Shown in pieces: positions 54,947-63,162 of a stretch of DNA of 64,000 nt. Numbering within the stretch: position 1 is the first letter of the stretch; each line of letters opens with the position of its first letter. The position numbers and the translations under genes are program-made. The stretch covers positions 5,001 through 69,000 of the forward strand of contig NZ_SNYR01000003.1 in NCBI RefSeq assembly GCF_004363175.1. Direction: 5' to 3'. The DNA comes from Maritalea mobilis (GTDB taxonomy: Bacteria > Pseudomonadota > Alphaproteobacteria > Rhizobiales > Devosiaceae). The notes under the pieces are model-generated. The model worked only from the letters and a program-made list of their open reading frames with translations, made no database searches and was not told the DNA's origin.

Positions 54947-56402
54947 ATCGTTCTGGCCTGATAATTTTGTACCCTTGCCCGGCAACCAATGGATCGCCAG
55001 GGTAAAGCCCGTTCAAAATCAAGAACAAATCATCACGCCGCTTCACACCTGCCATCATAGATGAAAGGTCGCGCGCCCGCTGCCCTTGCTTGGCGGTCAC
55101 AATATCAATTTCAAAATTCTGGATCAGCTTGAGGTCTTCCCCGCGTGCACGGCGGAAACTATCAATGGTGCGCTCAAACTCTTGCTTAAAGGCTTTGCTG
55201 TCGCGCTCTGCGGCGAAGATAAAGCGATAAACGCGGTCCTCAAAACGCAAAGCAGCAATGCGGAAAAACCATTTTTCCGTTGTTGCTGTCGCGATCACCC
55301 GATCAACTCCATTTTGCTTTCCGGTGCGCACACTATCTTCATTAAGCCCAGCTACCCAGCCAGACCGCAAATAATCTTCAAGCGGCAAAGTGGCCGGCAC
55401 CTCGGCACTATCAAATCGCAACGCAGTCCCGCTCTCCGCGACCGCGACCACAGAGGCATTGCCATTGCTCAATTGATAATTGTTTGGCACTTCAAACGTA
55501 AATTTCAGCGCAGGATAAATAAAACGTTGGCCGACAATTGTGCCATTTTCCGGGTTTGGGCCAAAAGCCAATCCGTCAATGGCACGCTGATAGCGTTCGC
55601 GTTCATTCTCCCCAATGCCCGGCGCGCCCAATTGACGGGCAGACTTCACCGCCTCTTCAATGCGCGATGGGGTGGAAGGGTGCGAAGACAAGAAATCGTC
55701 ACCGCTTTTATCTCCTTCAGTGAACGCCGCAAAGCGACCCATCTGCGACAGGAACCGCGCCGCTGCATGCGGATCATATCCAGCAGCCCCAGCCACCAGC
55801 ACGCCGGTGCGGTCCGCAGCAAGCTCTTGCGCTTGCGAGAATGCAGCAAGGGATAGTTTGGAGCGGGCCAATGATTGATCCGTATCTGGATCAGCGCCTA
55901 AAATGCCCGAAATCACACGGTCAACAATCTTGCTCGTCCGCTCACGGTTTGACCGTTCACGCGCATGACGCAAGGTTAAATGGGCAATTTCGTGCGACAA
56001 CACAGCGGCAAGCTCGGCCTCATCGCTGGCGAGCGCCAAAATGCCACGTGTCACATAAATATAGCCACCCGGCAAGGCAAAGGCGTTCACCTCTGGTGAA
56101 TCCAAAATCGTCACAGTCAGGCTCTGGTTCGGCTGTTCCGCCGCCACCAAAAGCTTACCCGCCATGCGCGCCAACATAATCTCAGCAGCGCGGTGGTTAT
56201 AAACGCCACCATATGTAGCCACAATTTTTGGATGCTCACGCAGCCCGATCACGCTATCCCCGGGGTCAGCGCCAGCAGGCACACGATCGGCCGACCAATC
56301 GCCCAATTGCGATGTGCCTACTCCGTTGCCGGTAAAAACGCTCGTGCAGCCAGACAAAACACCAGCCAGCGCCACGGCAATAACAATGTGACGTCTCTTC
56401 AT
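54945..56402 (-). CDS. M48 family metalloprotease lipoprotein
   Basis: A 485-residue periplasmic zinc protease. The signal ends in lipobox VLSGC (C19). The active site is HEIAHLTLRH, with the third ligand in the QELAADRTGVLVA region. The C-terminal half resembles BepA/LoiP-type proteins that clear or repair outer-membrane assembly intermediates, and ends in a LysM-like segment (LNGLYPGDPLVAGQGYKII). It is the last gene of a minus-strand pair with the nuclease-fold gene 10 bp upstream. Role in outer-membrane quality control is inferred from family. Confidence 0.9.
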   Translation of the reverse strand: MKRRHIVIAVALAGVLSGCTSVFTGNGVGTSQLGDWSADRVPAGADPGDSVIGLREHPKIVATYGGVYNHRAAEIMLARMAGKLLVAAEQPNQSLTVTILDSPEVNAFALPGGYIYVTRGILALASDEAELAAVLSHEIAHLTLRHARERSNRERTSKIVDRVISGILGADPDTDQSLARSKLSLAAFSQAQELAADRTGVLVAGAAGYDPHAAARFLSQMGRFAAFTEGDKSGDDFLSSHPSTPSRIEEAVKSARQLGAPGIGENERERYQRAIDGLAFGPNPENGTIVGQRFIYPALKFTFEVPNNYQLSNGNASVVAVAESGTALRFDSAEVPATLPLEDYLRSGWVAGLNEDSVRTGKQNGVDRVIATATTEKWFFRIAALRFEDRVYRFIFAAERDSKAFKQEFERTIDSFRRARGEDLKLIQNFEIDIVTAKQGQRARDLSSMMAGVKRRDDLFLILNGLYPGDPLVAGQGYKIIRPER

Positions 56403-56411
56403 GTTCTCAAC

Positions 56412-57227
56412 CTACTGCGCTGCCAATATCTCAATCTGCTCCGGATGCGTTACATCGATGCGCGGCCCATCATGGTCATCCACCCAACCCCGCACACGAA
56501 TTAAGGCATTTGCGAGTTTTCTGGGATCAAAATCCGCCTTTTTAAAGGCACTTAGCGCCCCTCTTTGTATCACAACCGTAAAGTCAGTGTCCCAATCTCG
56601 ACCAAAATTCAAATATACACGTCCACCGGAACTGCCAACATCAAAAACACGGCCTTCAACCAATTCGTACCGCCCAGCGAGCTTGACCAATTGGTTCGGC
56701 TTATCTGCCTGCCGAATTTGATAATATTCAAGTGCCCAAATGCCTTTTCGGTCCACACGCGCTTGTCGCTCAGCCGCATACAGCTCATCCAAACAATGCC
56801 GATTATCGTCAAAAGAATAGACGCGGGCCAACCCATTGGCGATCACCGCCTTTTGCGCCCACTGCTTCTTGTCACCATCAACAAACACGTGCCCTAAAAT
56901 GCGCCCATGCCGATCCTTGCGGGTGCTGCCATAAAAGACCTGCACATCCTCGCCCAACGTAAAATCAGCCAGAAAATCTTTCGCTTCCGGCGCCAAAGGC
57001 CAAGTTTCAAAGCCGATGCGACCCAAGGGCAATTTTGGCGCTTGCATCCCAATCAGCCGCACCTTTTGGCTATTGTCCAAAATCAACGTATCCCCATCAG
57101 TGATTTCCACCACGCGCCCTTTTGGACCGGGTGTTAAGGTGTCACATGCGTAGGCTGACATGGCATAATTGGTCGCAAAGAAAAAACCTGCCACAAATAT
57201 TGCTCCAAATTGCTTGGCAAACTTCAT
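56412..57227 (-). CDS. Thermonuclease-fold protein, probably catalytically impaired
   Basis: A 271-residue exported protein: signal peptide (about 1-27, ending AMSAYAC), then a staphylococcal-nuclease domain (about 35-155). ITDGDTL and KDRHGR match the calcium Asp and active-site Arg (R87-like) regions, but the usual (V/I)DxPE motif reads MQAPK: the Asp and Glu that bind calcium and activate water are Gln and Lys. A second, basic domain (about 185-271) follows, with HPEQIEIL at the end. It may bind nucleic acid or have another role. Confidence 0.8.
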   Translation of the reverse strand: MKFAKQFGAIFVAGFFFATNYAMSAYACDTLTPGPKGRVVEITDGDTLILDNSQKVRLIGMQAPKLPLGRIGFETWPLAPEAKDFLADFTLGEDVQVFYGSTRKDRHGRILGHVFVDGDKKQWAQKAVIANGLARVYSFDDNRHCLDELYAAERQARVDRKGIWALEYYQIRQADKPNQLVKLAGRYELVEGRVFDVGSSGGRVYLNFGRDWDTDFTVVIQRGALSAFKKADFDPRKLANALIRVRGWVDDHDGPRIDVTHPEQIEILAAQ

Positions 57228-57334
57228 AAAATTCCACCCTGATACATCATTGGCGATGTTGCACTAAATTCGGGCGAAAATCATCCCCGCAAAGCGCTTT
57301 TATCTGTCACCAACATTAGATAAGTTGAGCCCGT

Positions 57335-57411
57335 GGTCCCGTAGCTCAGTAGGATAGAGCATCAGATTCCTAATCTGAGGGTCGCGCGTTCGAATCGCGC
57401 CGGGATCACCA
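57335..57411 (+). tRNA. tRNA-Arg (anticodon CCT)
   Basis: The acceptor stem GGTCCCG pairs with CGGGATC (one G-T pair). The D stem (GCTC/GAGC) is present, as are the anticodon arm TCAGA-TTCCTAA-TCTGA with anticodon CCT, the T arm with GTTCGAATC, and an encoded CCA end. The fold is complete at 77 bases. It reads AGG codons. It stands alone, followed by two BLUF genes. Confidence 0.96.
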
Positions 57412-57566
57412 GCTTCCCCAAACAATGGTGTTGCATAAATATAACGCGCGCCAACTATCCAAACACTTGCCATAATCCTTACAAAACATCATGTTGGTGT
57501 ATTGCCATCCCATTGCGGGGGGCAGAACTTTAAACATTGCTGAAATCAGCAGATTTAGGAACCAAC

Positions 57567-57893
57567 TTGATTAGAATTCTATATGTAAGCACAGCGATAC
57601 CGAGCCTGACTGAAGCCGACATCTCACAGATTGTCGCCACGGCCACCGAACATAACGCAAAATTCGATATCACAGGCGCTCTGGCCTATAATGGCGTTAA
57701 TTTCGCCCAAGTGCTTGAAGGGGCAGAAAGCCACCTTAATCAATTGATGACCAACATCAAAAATGATGAACGCCATTCAGGCGTGATTGAAATGGTGCGC
57801 AAGCCCATTGAAAAACGCGCCTTTGACGGCTGGCACATGAAACATATTGAAGGGCTTCAATTCGACGAGCTCGTTCACGCGATGAGTGCCTAG
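57567..57893 (+). CDS. BLUF-domain blue-light sensor, copy 1
   Basis: A 108-residue protein that is only a BLUF domain, which binds FAD and senses blue light. The photochemical residues are in place: Y6 (ILYVS), N30, Q48 (FAQVLEG), W89 and M91 (GWHMK). No output domain is attached, so it must signal through a partner protein. TTG at 57567 has AGGA at 6 bases and gives exactly the same length and start (IRILYVST) as copy 2; the frame runs ten codons further upstream. It lies 155 bp after tRNA-Arg and 91 bp before copy 2. Confidence 0.88.
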   Translation: MIRILYVSTAIPSLTEADISQIVATATEHNAKFDITGALAYNGVNFAQVLEGAESHLNQLMTNIKNDERHSGVIEMVRKPIEKRAFDGWHMKHIEGLQFDELVHAMSA

Positions 57894-57984
57894 CGCGGCA
57901 AACAGCAAATTGTTCATTCAGAAATCATTTAGCCCCATTTGCTAGAATTGGTTATACTTAAAACCAAACTTGCGATGGGGCCAA

Positions 57985-58311
57985 ATGATTAGACTTCTTT
58001 ATGTCAGCACCGGATTGCCCAATCTGAACTACAAAGATGTGTCAGCAATTTTAGAGCATGCACAACTTAACAATAAGGCCCACAACATTACCGGTGCCCT
58101 TGCCTATAACGGCGAAAGCTTTGCCCAAGTGATTGAAGGCAAAGAGGCCGACATCAATCAACTGATGCGCAACATCAAATTGGATAGCCGCCACGCCAGC
58201 GTTGTTGAAATGATGCGCAAGCCCATCACCCAACGCGCTTATGCCGACTGGTCAATGAAGATGATCGAAAGCAAAGACTTTGACGAGCTGATCGCCGCAA
58301 TGGCGCTCTAA
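57985..58311 (+). CDS. BLUF-domain blue-light sensor, copy 2
   Basis: A 108-residue stand-alone BLUF protein, aligning without gaps to copy 1 with about 61 of 108 identical positions by my count. Y6, N30, Q48, W89 and M91 are all kept. GGGG precedes the ATG at 57985; five extra codons upstream are open but unsupported. The pair looks like an old tandem duplication that has diverged, most in the helical region 14-34, a place where partner contacts could differ. Confidence 0.9.
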   Translation: MIRLLYVSTGLPNLNYKDVSAILEHAQLNNKAHNITGALAYNGESFAQVIEGKEADINQLMRNIKLDSRHASVVEMMRKPITQRAYADWSMKMIESKDFDELIAAMAL

Positions 58312-58336
58312 ACCGCTCAAACTTGCCCAACATTAT

Positions 58337-58498
58337 TTAGGCGATCGATACCAAACCTAAAATCACCAGCAAGAACATCACCAACACGAAACCAATCAGA
58401 ATTTTCGCGCCTGTCATCGCCAAGCCAGACAAGGTGCCAAGGCCCAAAAGACCCGCCACAGCTGCAACCACAAGCAAAATCAAAATCCATGAAAGCAC
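58337..58498 (-). CDS. DUF1328-type small membrane protein
   Basis: A 53-residue protein starting with GTG, preceded by GGAGAG at good spacing. It is almost entirely two hydrophobic helices (LSWILILLVVAAVAGLLGLG, then ILIGFVLVMFLLVILGLVS) joined by SGLAMTGAK, the pattern of the DUF1328/YtjA family. Function is unknown; relatives are often stress-induced. It is convergent with the second BLUF gene. Confidence 0.82.
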   Translation of the reverse strand: MLSWILILLVVAAVAGLLGLGTLSGLAMTGAKILIGFVLVMFLLVILGLVSIA

Positions 58499-58595
58499 AT
58501 TTCTCTCCTATCGCTAGTTGCGGAGAAAATGCTCTCCGCTGTTCAAGGAGATAAAGGCGTTTCGGGCAAAATGGTTCCCAATGCCACTGGATGAA

Positions 58596-59915
58596 TTAGC
58601 TAAGCGCCAATTCTGCACCCGCCAACCAAGGCTCCACATCGTCTAGCAAACCAATCAGGGCCAAGCCATGTGCAACAGACTGAAATTGATTGCCGTCAGC
58701 CAGTTTGTCGGGACCAAATCGATCAGCAAATAACTGCTTCACTGCTGGAATGAAGGACGAACCACCAGTAAGGAACACATGGTCAATATCTTCAATATTG
58801 ATGTGTTCTCGATCAAACAATCCATCAACAGCCGCACCAATTTGGGCAAGATCTTTCTCGATCCATTGCTCAAATTCCTGCACCTGTATTTCACGATCAA
58901 TTTGAATTTTGCCGAGCTTGATCTGCAGGTTCGCCGTTGGCTTCGACGATAACTCCGCCTTTGCGCCCGAAACGGCCCGATAAATATCAAAGCCGCGATC
59001 GTCCATGATGGTATCGATCAAAGCCTCAAGCTTATCCGGCGCAAGCGACGCGTTCCAAAGCTCTTCCAGCTCATTCATATTTTGCGGCGTTTTCAAAACC
59101 GCAAGCTGGTGCCATCGCGCAAAATTGGCGAAGTAATGTTTCGGAATTTCAAGGATTTTGTCGAATGACTTATATTGCGTACCTTTGCCCAGTTCTGGAC
59201 AGATCACCGCGTCGATGATCCGATAGTCAAAACTATCCCCCGCAATGCCCACACCCGCATAACCAAGCGGATGCGCCACAACCTTGTCGCCATGCCGTTC
59301 AAACCGAATGATGGAAAAGTCACTGGTGCCACCGCCAAAATCGCCAACCAGAACCGTTGCATCCTTTTGCAAGCGCTTCGCATAAGAATAGGCCGCGCCA
59401 ACCGGCTCATAAACATGCTTTGGCGTTGGAAAACCCGCTTTTTGATATCCCAACTCATAACGCTCCATCGCCAATTGATCATCAGGCGATGACCCCACAA
59501 ACGCCACGGGGCGCCCCGAAATAAAGCTGGTGCCCATTTCGTCCAACCCGCTCGATGCACTTTTGCGCGCTGTTTGCAGGAAGGAGGCCAGCAAATCTTC
59601 AAACCGATATTTTTGACCAAACACCCGCGTTTCTTCAAACAAGCGACTGGCCGCATGGCTTTTGAATGATTGAATGAAGCGAATTTCCGACAGTGCCGAC
59701 AAATAGGCTTTGATGGCCTCCAACCCGGCACTCACTTCCACATCAAATGAGCGTTCGCGTTCTATCTTTTGGAAACAAAGAACCGAGCGATAAACGTCCG
59801 ACATTTGATCAGACATGCCGAATTGAACCGTTTCCACATCACCATTGTGATTGGCCCGGGCAATAACTGTGTTTGTTGTGCCAAAATCAACGCCATAGGA
59901 AAAATGCGCGCCCAT
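58596..59915 (-). CDS. YegD-like Hsp70 family protein
   Basis: A 439-residue Hsp70-like ATPase lacking the usual substrate-binding domain, the same length as E. coli YegD. It has the phosphate-1 motif GVDFGTTNTVIA (near 10), phosphate-2 GDFGGGTSDFSII and the adenosine loop VFLTGGSSFIPAVKQ, so nucleotide binding looks intact. Its job is unknown. ATG at 59915 has GGAGGGG upstream. No co-chaperone gene is adjacent; the only J protein in the window is at 39968. Confidence 0.9.
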   Translation of the reverse strand: MGAHFSYGVDFGTTNTVIARANHNGDVETVQFGMSDQMSDVYRSVLCFQKIERERSFDVEVSAGLEAIKAYLSALSEIRFIQSFKSHAASRLFEETRVFGQKYRFEDLLASFLQTARKSASSGLDEMGTSFISGRPVAFVGSSPDDQLAMERYELGYQKAGFPTPKHVYEPVGAAYSYAKRLQKDATVLVGDFGGGTSDFSIIRFERHGDKVVAHPLGYAGVGIAGDSFDYRIIDAVICPELGKGTQYKSFDKILEIPKHYFANFARWHQLAVLKTPQNMNELEELWNASLAPDKLEALIDTIMDDRGFDIYRAVSGAKAELSSKPTANLQIKLGKIQIDREIQVQEFEQWIEKDLAQIGAAVDGLFDREHINIEDIDHVFLTGGSSFIPAVKQLFADRFGPDKLADGNQFQSVAHGLALIGLLDDVEPWLAGAELALS

Positions 59916-60057
59916 ATGCCCCTCCAAAAGAACGTGAAAAACCCAAGCCAAACACCCCGAAAGATGCGGTGGTTAAATCAACGACGTGTCAGAATTATAA
60001 AAATGCGGACGCGCTTCCTATCAGGCGGCACCTAGAATAGCAAGTCGGCGCGGCAAA

Positions 60058-60447
60058 CTAAGCGCACTTGGCGCAGATACCGCGAATTTCAAGGCTGGTT
60101 TTGAGGGGGGTAAAATCGCGCTCTTTCGCCCAAAGATCGAGCCGCTTGCTCACTTCCTCATCCGAAAACTCCCAAACCTTGTTGCAGTTTTCACAAATGC
60201 CAAAAGCGATCAGTTCATTTTCATGACAATTGGGGTGGGCACAGGCCACAAAAGCATTCAAACTTTCAAGGCGATGGGCGAGACCCAATTCAGTGAGTTT
60301 ATCCAGCGCGCGATAAATTTGCAGCGGCGCTTTCAGCCCCTTATCGCGCAATTTGTCTAAGAGATCATATGCGCTCATGGGCGTTTTGGATTTGCCCAAT
60401 TGATTGAGCACCAAATCCTGGTTTTTGGTCAAATTTTGCTCAGTCAT
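60058..60447 (-). CDS. zur: Zinc uptake regulator Zur (Fur family)
   Basis: A 129-residue metalloregulator that, loaded with zinc, represses zinc-import genes. It has the winged-helix DNA-binding half (SAYDLLDKLRDKGLKAPLQI, YRALDKLTELGLAHRLE), HPNCHE, and two CxxC motifs (CENC and the final CAKC) that hold structural zinc. ATG at 60447 has GGAGG at 7 bases and overlaps the end of znuB by 8 bp, so zur is the last gene of znuC-znuB-zur and is itself in the regulon. Confidence 0.92.
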   Translation of the reverse strand: MTEQNLTKNQDLVLNQLGKSKTPMSAYDLLDKLRDKGLKAPLQIYRALDKLTELGLAHRLESLNAFVACAHPNCHENELIAFGICENCNKVWEFSDEEVSKRLDLWAKERDFTPLKTSLEIRGICAKCA

Positions 60448-61270
60448 GTGGGGCCTCCGCAACTTTGTTTTTGGGGCCAAACAGATTTTTCGGCACCAAA
60501 GAAATCAGAAAAATGACCAATGCCGCCACCACAATAGAAGGGCCGGACGGTGTATCATAATAGAGCGAACCATATAGACCGCCAATCACCGCGACAACGC
60601 CCAAAATGGAGGCAAGCACAGCCATAATTTCTGGCGTAGCCGCAAAGCGGCGCGCGGTGGCGGCAGGAATGATCAAGAGAGCGGTGATCAATAAAATGCC
60701 AACAATCTTCATTGCAATGGCAATCAACAAGGCCAGCAACACCATCAGGATAAACCGCGTGCGCTGCGGCTTCATATTTTCTGCCTGAGCCAATTCCACA
60801 TTCACCGTGGCCGCAATCAAAGGCCGCCAAAACCAGATGAGAATGCCTAAAACAACCGCGCCTAACCCATAGACCATTTGAATATCAGCTGTGGTCACCG
60901 CCAAGATATCACCAAACAGCAACGCCATCAGATCAATGCGCACACTGGTCATTAAGCTGACGATAACCAAGCCCAGCGCAAGCGTGGAATGAGACAGAAT
61001 GCCCAACAGCGCATCTGCAGAGAGCGATTGGCGCTTTTCCAAAATCATCAGCGCAAACGACACCATTAACGCCACGGCGATAACGCCCACCATCAAATTA
61101 AGATTGAACACAAAACTCAACGCCACGCCCAGCAGGGCCGAATGGGCCATCGTGTCGCCGAAATAAGCCATGCGCCGCCACACGATAAAGCAGCCAAGAG
61201 GTCCGGTAACCAAGGCAAATCCAATGCCTCCAATCAATGCTCGCATAAAGAAATCATCAAAAATGCCCAT
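60440..61270 (-). CDS. znuB: Zinc ABC transporter permease ZnuB
   Basis: The inner-membrane channel of the high-affinity zinc importer, 276 residues with about eight or nine helices. Family signatures are GPLGCFIVWRRMAYFGDTMAHSALLGVA near the N terminus and VGILLITALLIIPAATARR. It overlaps znuC by about 1 bp (TAATG) and zur by 8 bp. Confidence 0.95.
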   Translation of the reverse strand: MGIFDDFFMRALIGGIGFALVTGPLGCFIVWRRMAYFGDTMAHSALLGVALSFVFNLNLMVGVIAVALMVSFALMILEKRQSLSADALLGILSHSTLALGLVIVSLMTSVRIDLMALLFGDILAVTTADIQMVYGLGAVVLGILIWFWRPLIAATVNVELAQAENMKPQRTRFILMVLLALLIAIAMKIVGILLITALLIIPAATARRFAATPEIMAVLASILGVVAVIGGLYGSLYYDTPSGPSIVVAALVIFLISLVPKNLFGPKNKVAEAPHD

Positions 61271-62091
61271 TAGTGATGTTCCTTTTCATGGGATGTTTCA
61301 TGCACATGTTCGCAATGACCATGAATGGTGCCATCCGCATGCATCACCCGCCCATCCGGCAGATGTGTATGGTCATGATCATGCTGATAAACCGCTAAAC
61401 TTTGCGCTGCGCGCGCACCGAACAAGCGCTTATATTCGTCACTCTCTGCCACCAATTTCGGCGTACCGCGACAACAGACATGGCCGTTCAAACAAATCAC
61501 CGTATCGGTTTGCGCCATCACCACATGCAGATCATGAGAGATCAGCAAAATTCCACAACCCGTTTCGTCGCGGATGGTTTTGATCAACTCATAAAGCGCG
61601 ATCTCGCCGGCGAAATCCACGCCTTGCACAGGCTCATCCAGCACCAGCAAATCCGGCTGCATCAACAAAGCCCGCGCCAACAAAGCGCGCTGGGTTTCTC
61701 CGCCGGACAGCGATTGCATATTGGCCGATTTTAGATGCAAAATCCCAACCAGATCCAAAGCCCGCTCAATTTCAGCGTGTCTATGTTTCTTGGTCAAATT
61801 CATCATGCGTTTGACCGGAAGCGGCAATGTCCAGTCCAACGTAAATTTTTGCGGCACATAGCCAACTTGCAAATCGGGACGACGGGTCACCCGCCCTTCG
61901 GTTGGCTGCACCACGCCAAGAGCCGTTTTAACACTCGTGGATTTGCCCGAACCGTTTGGCCCAATCAGCGTAACGATTTCTTTCGGATGCACATCAAAGC
62001 TAACGCCGCGCACGAGCCACTTGCCGTCGCGATAAACGCCAACTTTGTCTAAACGCACCAGCGCCTCTTGCGCTTTGAATTGATCACCCAC
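61270..62091 (-). CDS. znuC: Zinc ABC transporter ATPase ZnuC with a His-rich tail
   Basis: The ATPase of the zinc importer, 273 residues. Walker A is GPNGSGKS (44-51), the signature is LSGGE, Walker B is LLVLDEPVQGVD and the switch is ISHDLHVV. The last ~38 residues (about 236-273) hold some 14 histidines in HxH and HxHxH patterns with a Cys, and could bind zinc as a store or sensor. It is first in znuC-znuB-zur and faces znuA across 98 bp holding a Zur box. Confidence 0.95.
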   Translation of the reverse strand: MGDQFKAQEALVRLDKVGVYRDGKWLVRGVSFDVHPKEIVTLIGPNGSGKSTSVKTALGVVQPTEGRVTRRPDLQVGYVPQKFTLDWTLPLPVKRMMNLTKKHRHAEIERALDLVGILHLKSANMQSLSGGETQRALLARALLMQPDLLVLDEPVQGVDFAGEIALYELIKTIRDETGCGILLISHDLHVVMAQTDTVICLNGHVCCRGTPKLVAESDEYKRLFGARAAQSLAVYQHDHDHTHLPDGRVMHADGTIHGHCEHVHETSHEKEHH

Positions 62092-62118
62092 GATTTTCCA
62101 CTCATTTAAAAAGAACGG

Positions 62119-62176
62119 TTGCGCCTCTTTTTGCCATACGTTATATCGTTACGCAACAATGTTATGTTATTACATT
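62119..62176. promoter_or_regulatory. znuA/znuC divergent promoter with Zur box
   Basis: AATGTTATGTTATTACATT (62158-62176) is a 19-bp near-palindrome with one mismatched pair in its half-sites; it resembles the alphaproteobacterial Zur box (GTTAT-N3-ATAAC core). For znuA, TTGCGC (62119-62124), 17 bases, TATATC (62142-62147) is a fair promoter, and the box lies just past its start point. For znuC, TATAAC on the minus strand (62140-62145) places the box over its -35. One box could therefore repress both. Confidence 0.7.
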
Positions 62177-62189
62177 AATGGAGATGGTA

Positions 62190-63161
62190 ATGCGAATGAA
62201 ATTTAGCGCAAGCGCCTTGGCCCTGAGCTTGGCGATGACGGGTGTTGCAACGGCTAGTGAACTCAATGTGGTGACCTCCATTCGCCCACTTCACTCGCTG
62301 GTGGCCAACGTGACCCAAGGGGTCAATACACCCATAAACATCGTGCCGGCCAATGCGTCACCCCATGATTACGCGCTCAAACCTTCAGACGCGCAAGCGC
62401 TGCAAAATGCAGACATCATCTTTTGGGTCGGTCATGAACTTGAAGGTTTTTTGGCAAAATCAATTACATCATTGCCACAAGAAGCCAAAGTGATTGAGCT
62501 TCAAGAGCATGAGGATCATTTCCATTTTCTCCCCACCCGCGAAGTCAGCCTGGACGATCATGACCATGAAGAGCATGAGCATGACGACGAGCACGCTCAT
62601 GAAGACGAACATGGTCATGACGACCATGAGGGCCATCACCATGGTGATACAGATCTTCACCTTTGGCTTGATGTCGAAAACGCCAAACATTTCGTCGAAT
62701 TAGTGGCCGAAGAGCTGAGTGCGGCGGATGCTGAGCACGCCGCGCAATACCAAAAAAATGCCGCTGCTACCCTTGAAAACCTAAACGCCCTAAACGCGGA
62801 AATCAAAGCGCAATTGGCGGGCCTTGAGGCCAAAAAGTTTGTGACCTTCCACGATGCTTATCAATATTTTGAAGCTCAATATGGGTTGACCAATGCAGGC
62901 ACCGTTACGCTGAGCCCAGAGATCAAACCGGGTGCAAAACGCCTGACAGAGCTGAAAGCACATTTGAAAGAAGATCAAATCAGCTGCATTTTCGCAGAGC
63001 CTCAGTTTGATGCAAAACTGGTTGATCTGGCGGTGGAAGGCACCAATGTGAAACAGGCCGTGCTCGACCCGCTTGGCGCAGAACTTGAAGATGGACCAGA
63101 GCTTTATTTCAACCTGATCCGCACCATGGGCAATAATTTTGCTGACTGTTTAGGCGAATAG
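62190..63161 (+). CDS. znuA: Zinc ABC transporter periplasmic binding protein ZnuA
   Basis: The periplasmic zinc-capturing protein, 323 residues. A signal peptide (about 1-22, ending GVATA) is followed by the metal-binding histidines in ASPHDY and LHLWLD, a long His/Asp/Glu-rich loop between them (about 110-155) and the FHDAYQYFEAQYGL segment. ATG at 62190 has GGAG at 6 bases; two upstream ATGs (62178, 62184) are less well placed. It is divergent from znuCB-zur. Confidence 0.95.
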   Translation: MRMKFSASALALSLAMTGVATASELNVVTSIRPLHSLVANVTQGVNTPINIVPANASPHDYALKPSDAQALQNADIIFWVGHELEGFLAKSITSLPQEAKVIELQEHEDHFHFLPTREVSLDDHDHEEHEHDDEHAHEDEHGHDDHEGHHHGDTDLHLWLDVENAKHFVELVAEELSAADAEHAAQYQKNAAATLENLNALNAEIKAQLAGLEAKKFVTFHDAYQYFEAQYGLTNAGTVTLSPEIKPGAKRLTELKAHLKEDQISCIFAEPQFDAKLVDLAVEGTNVKQAVLDPLGAELEDGPELYFNLIRTMGNNFADCLGE

Positions 63162-63162
63162 C

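Noticed and set aside
57335-60057. tRNA-anchored integrative element
   Set aside because: No integrase gene and no repeat of the tRNA 3' end was seen within the segment or further right.
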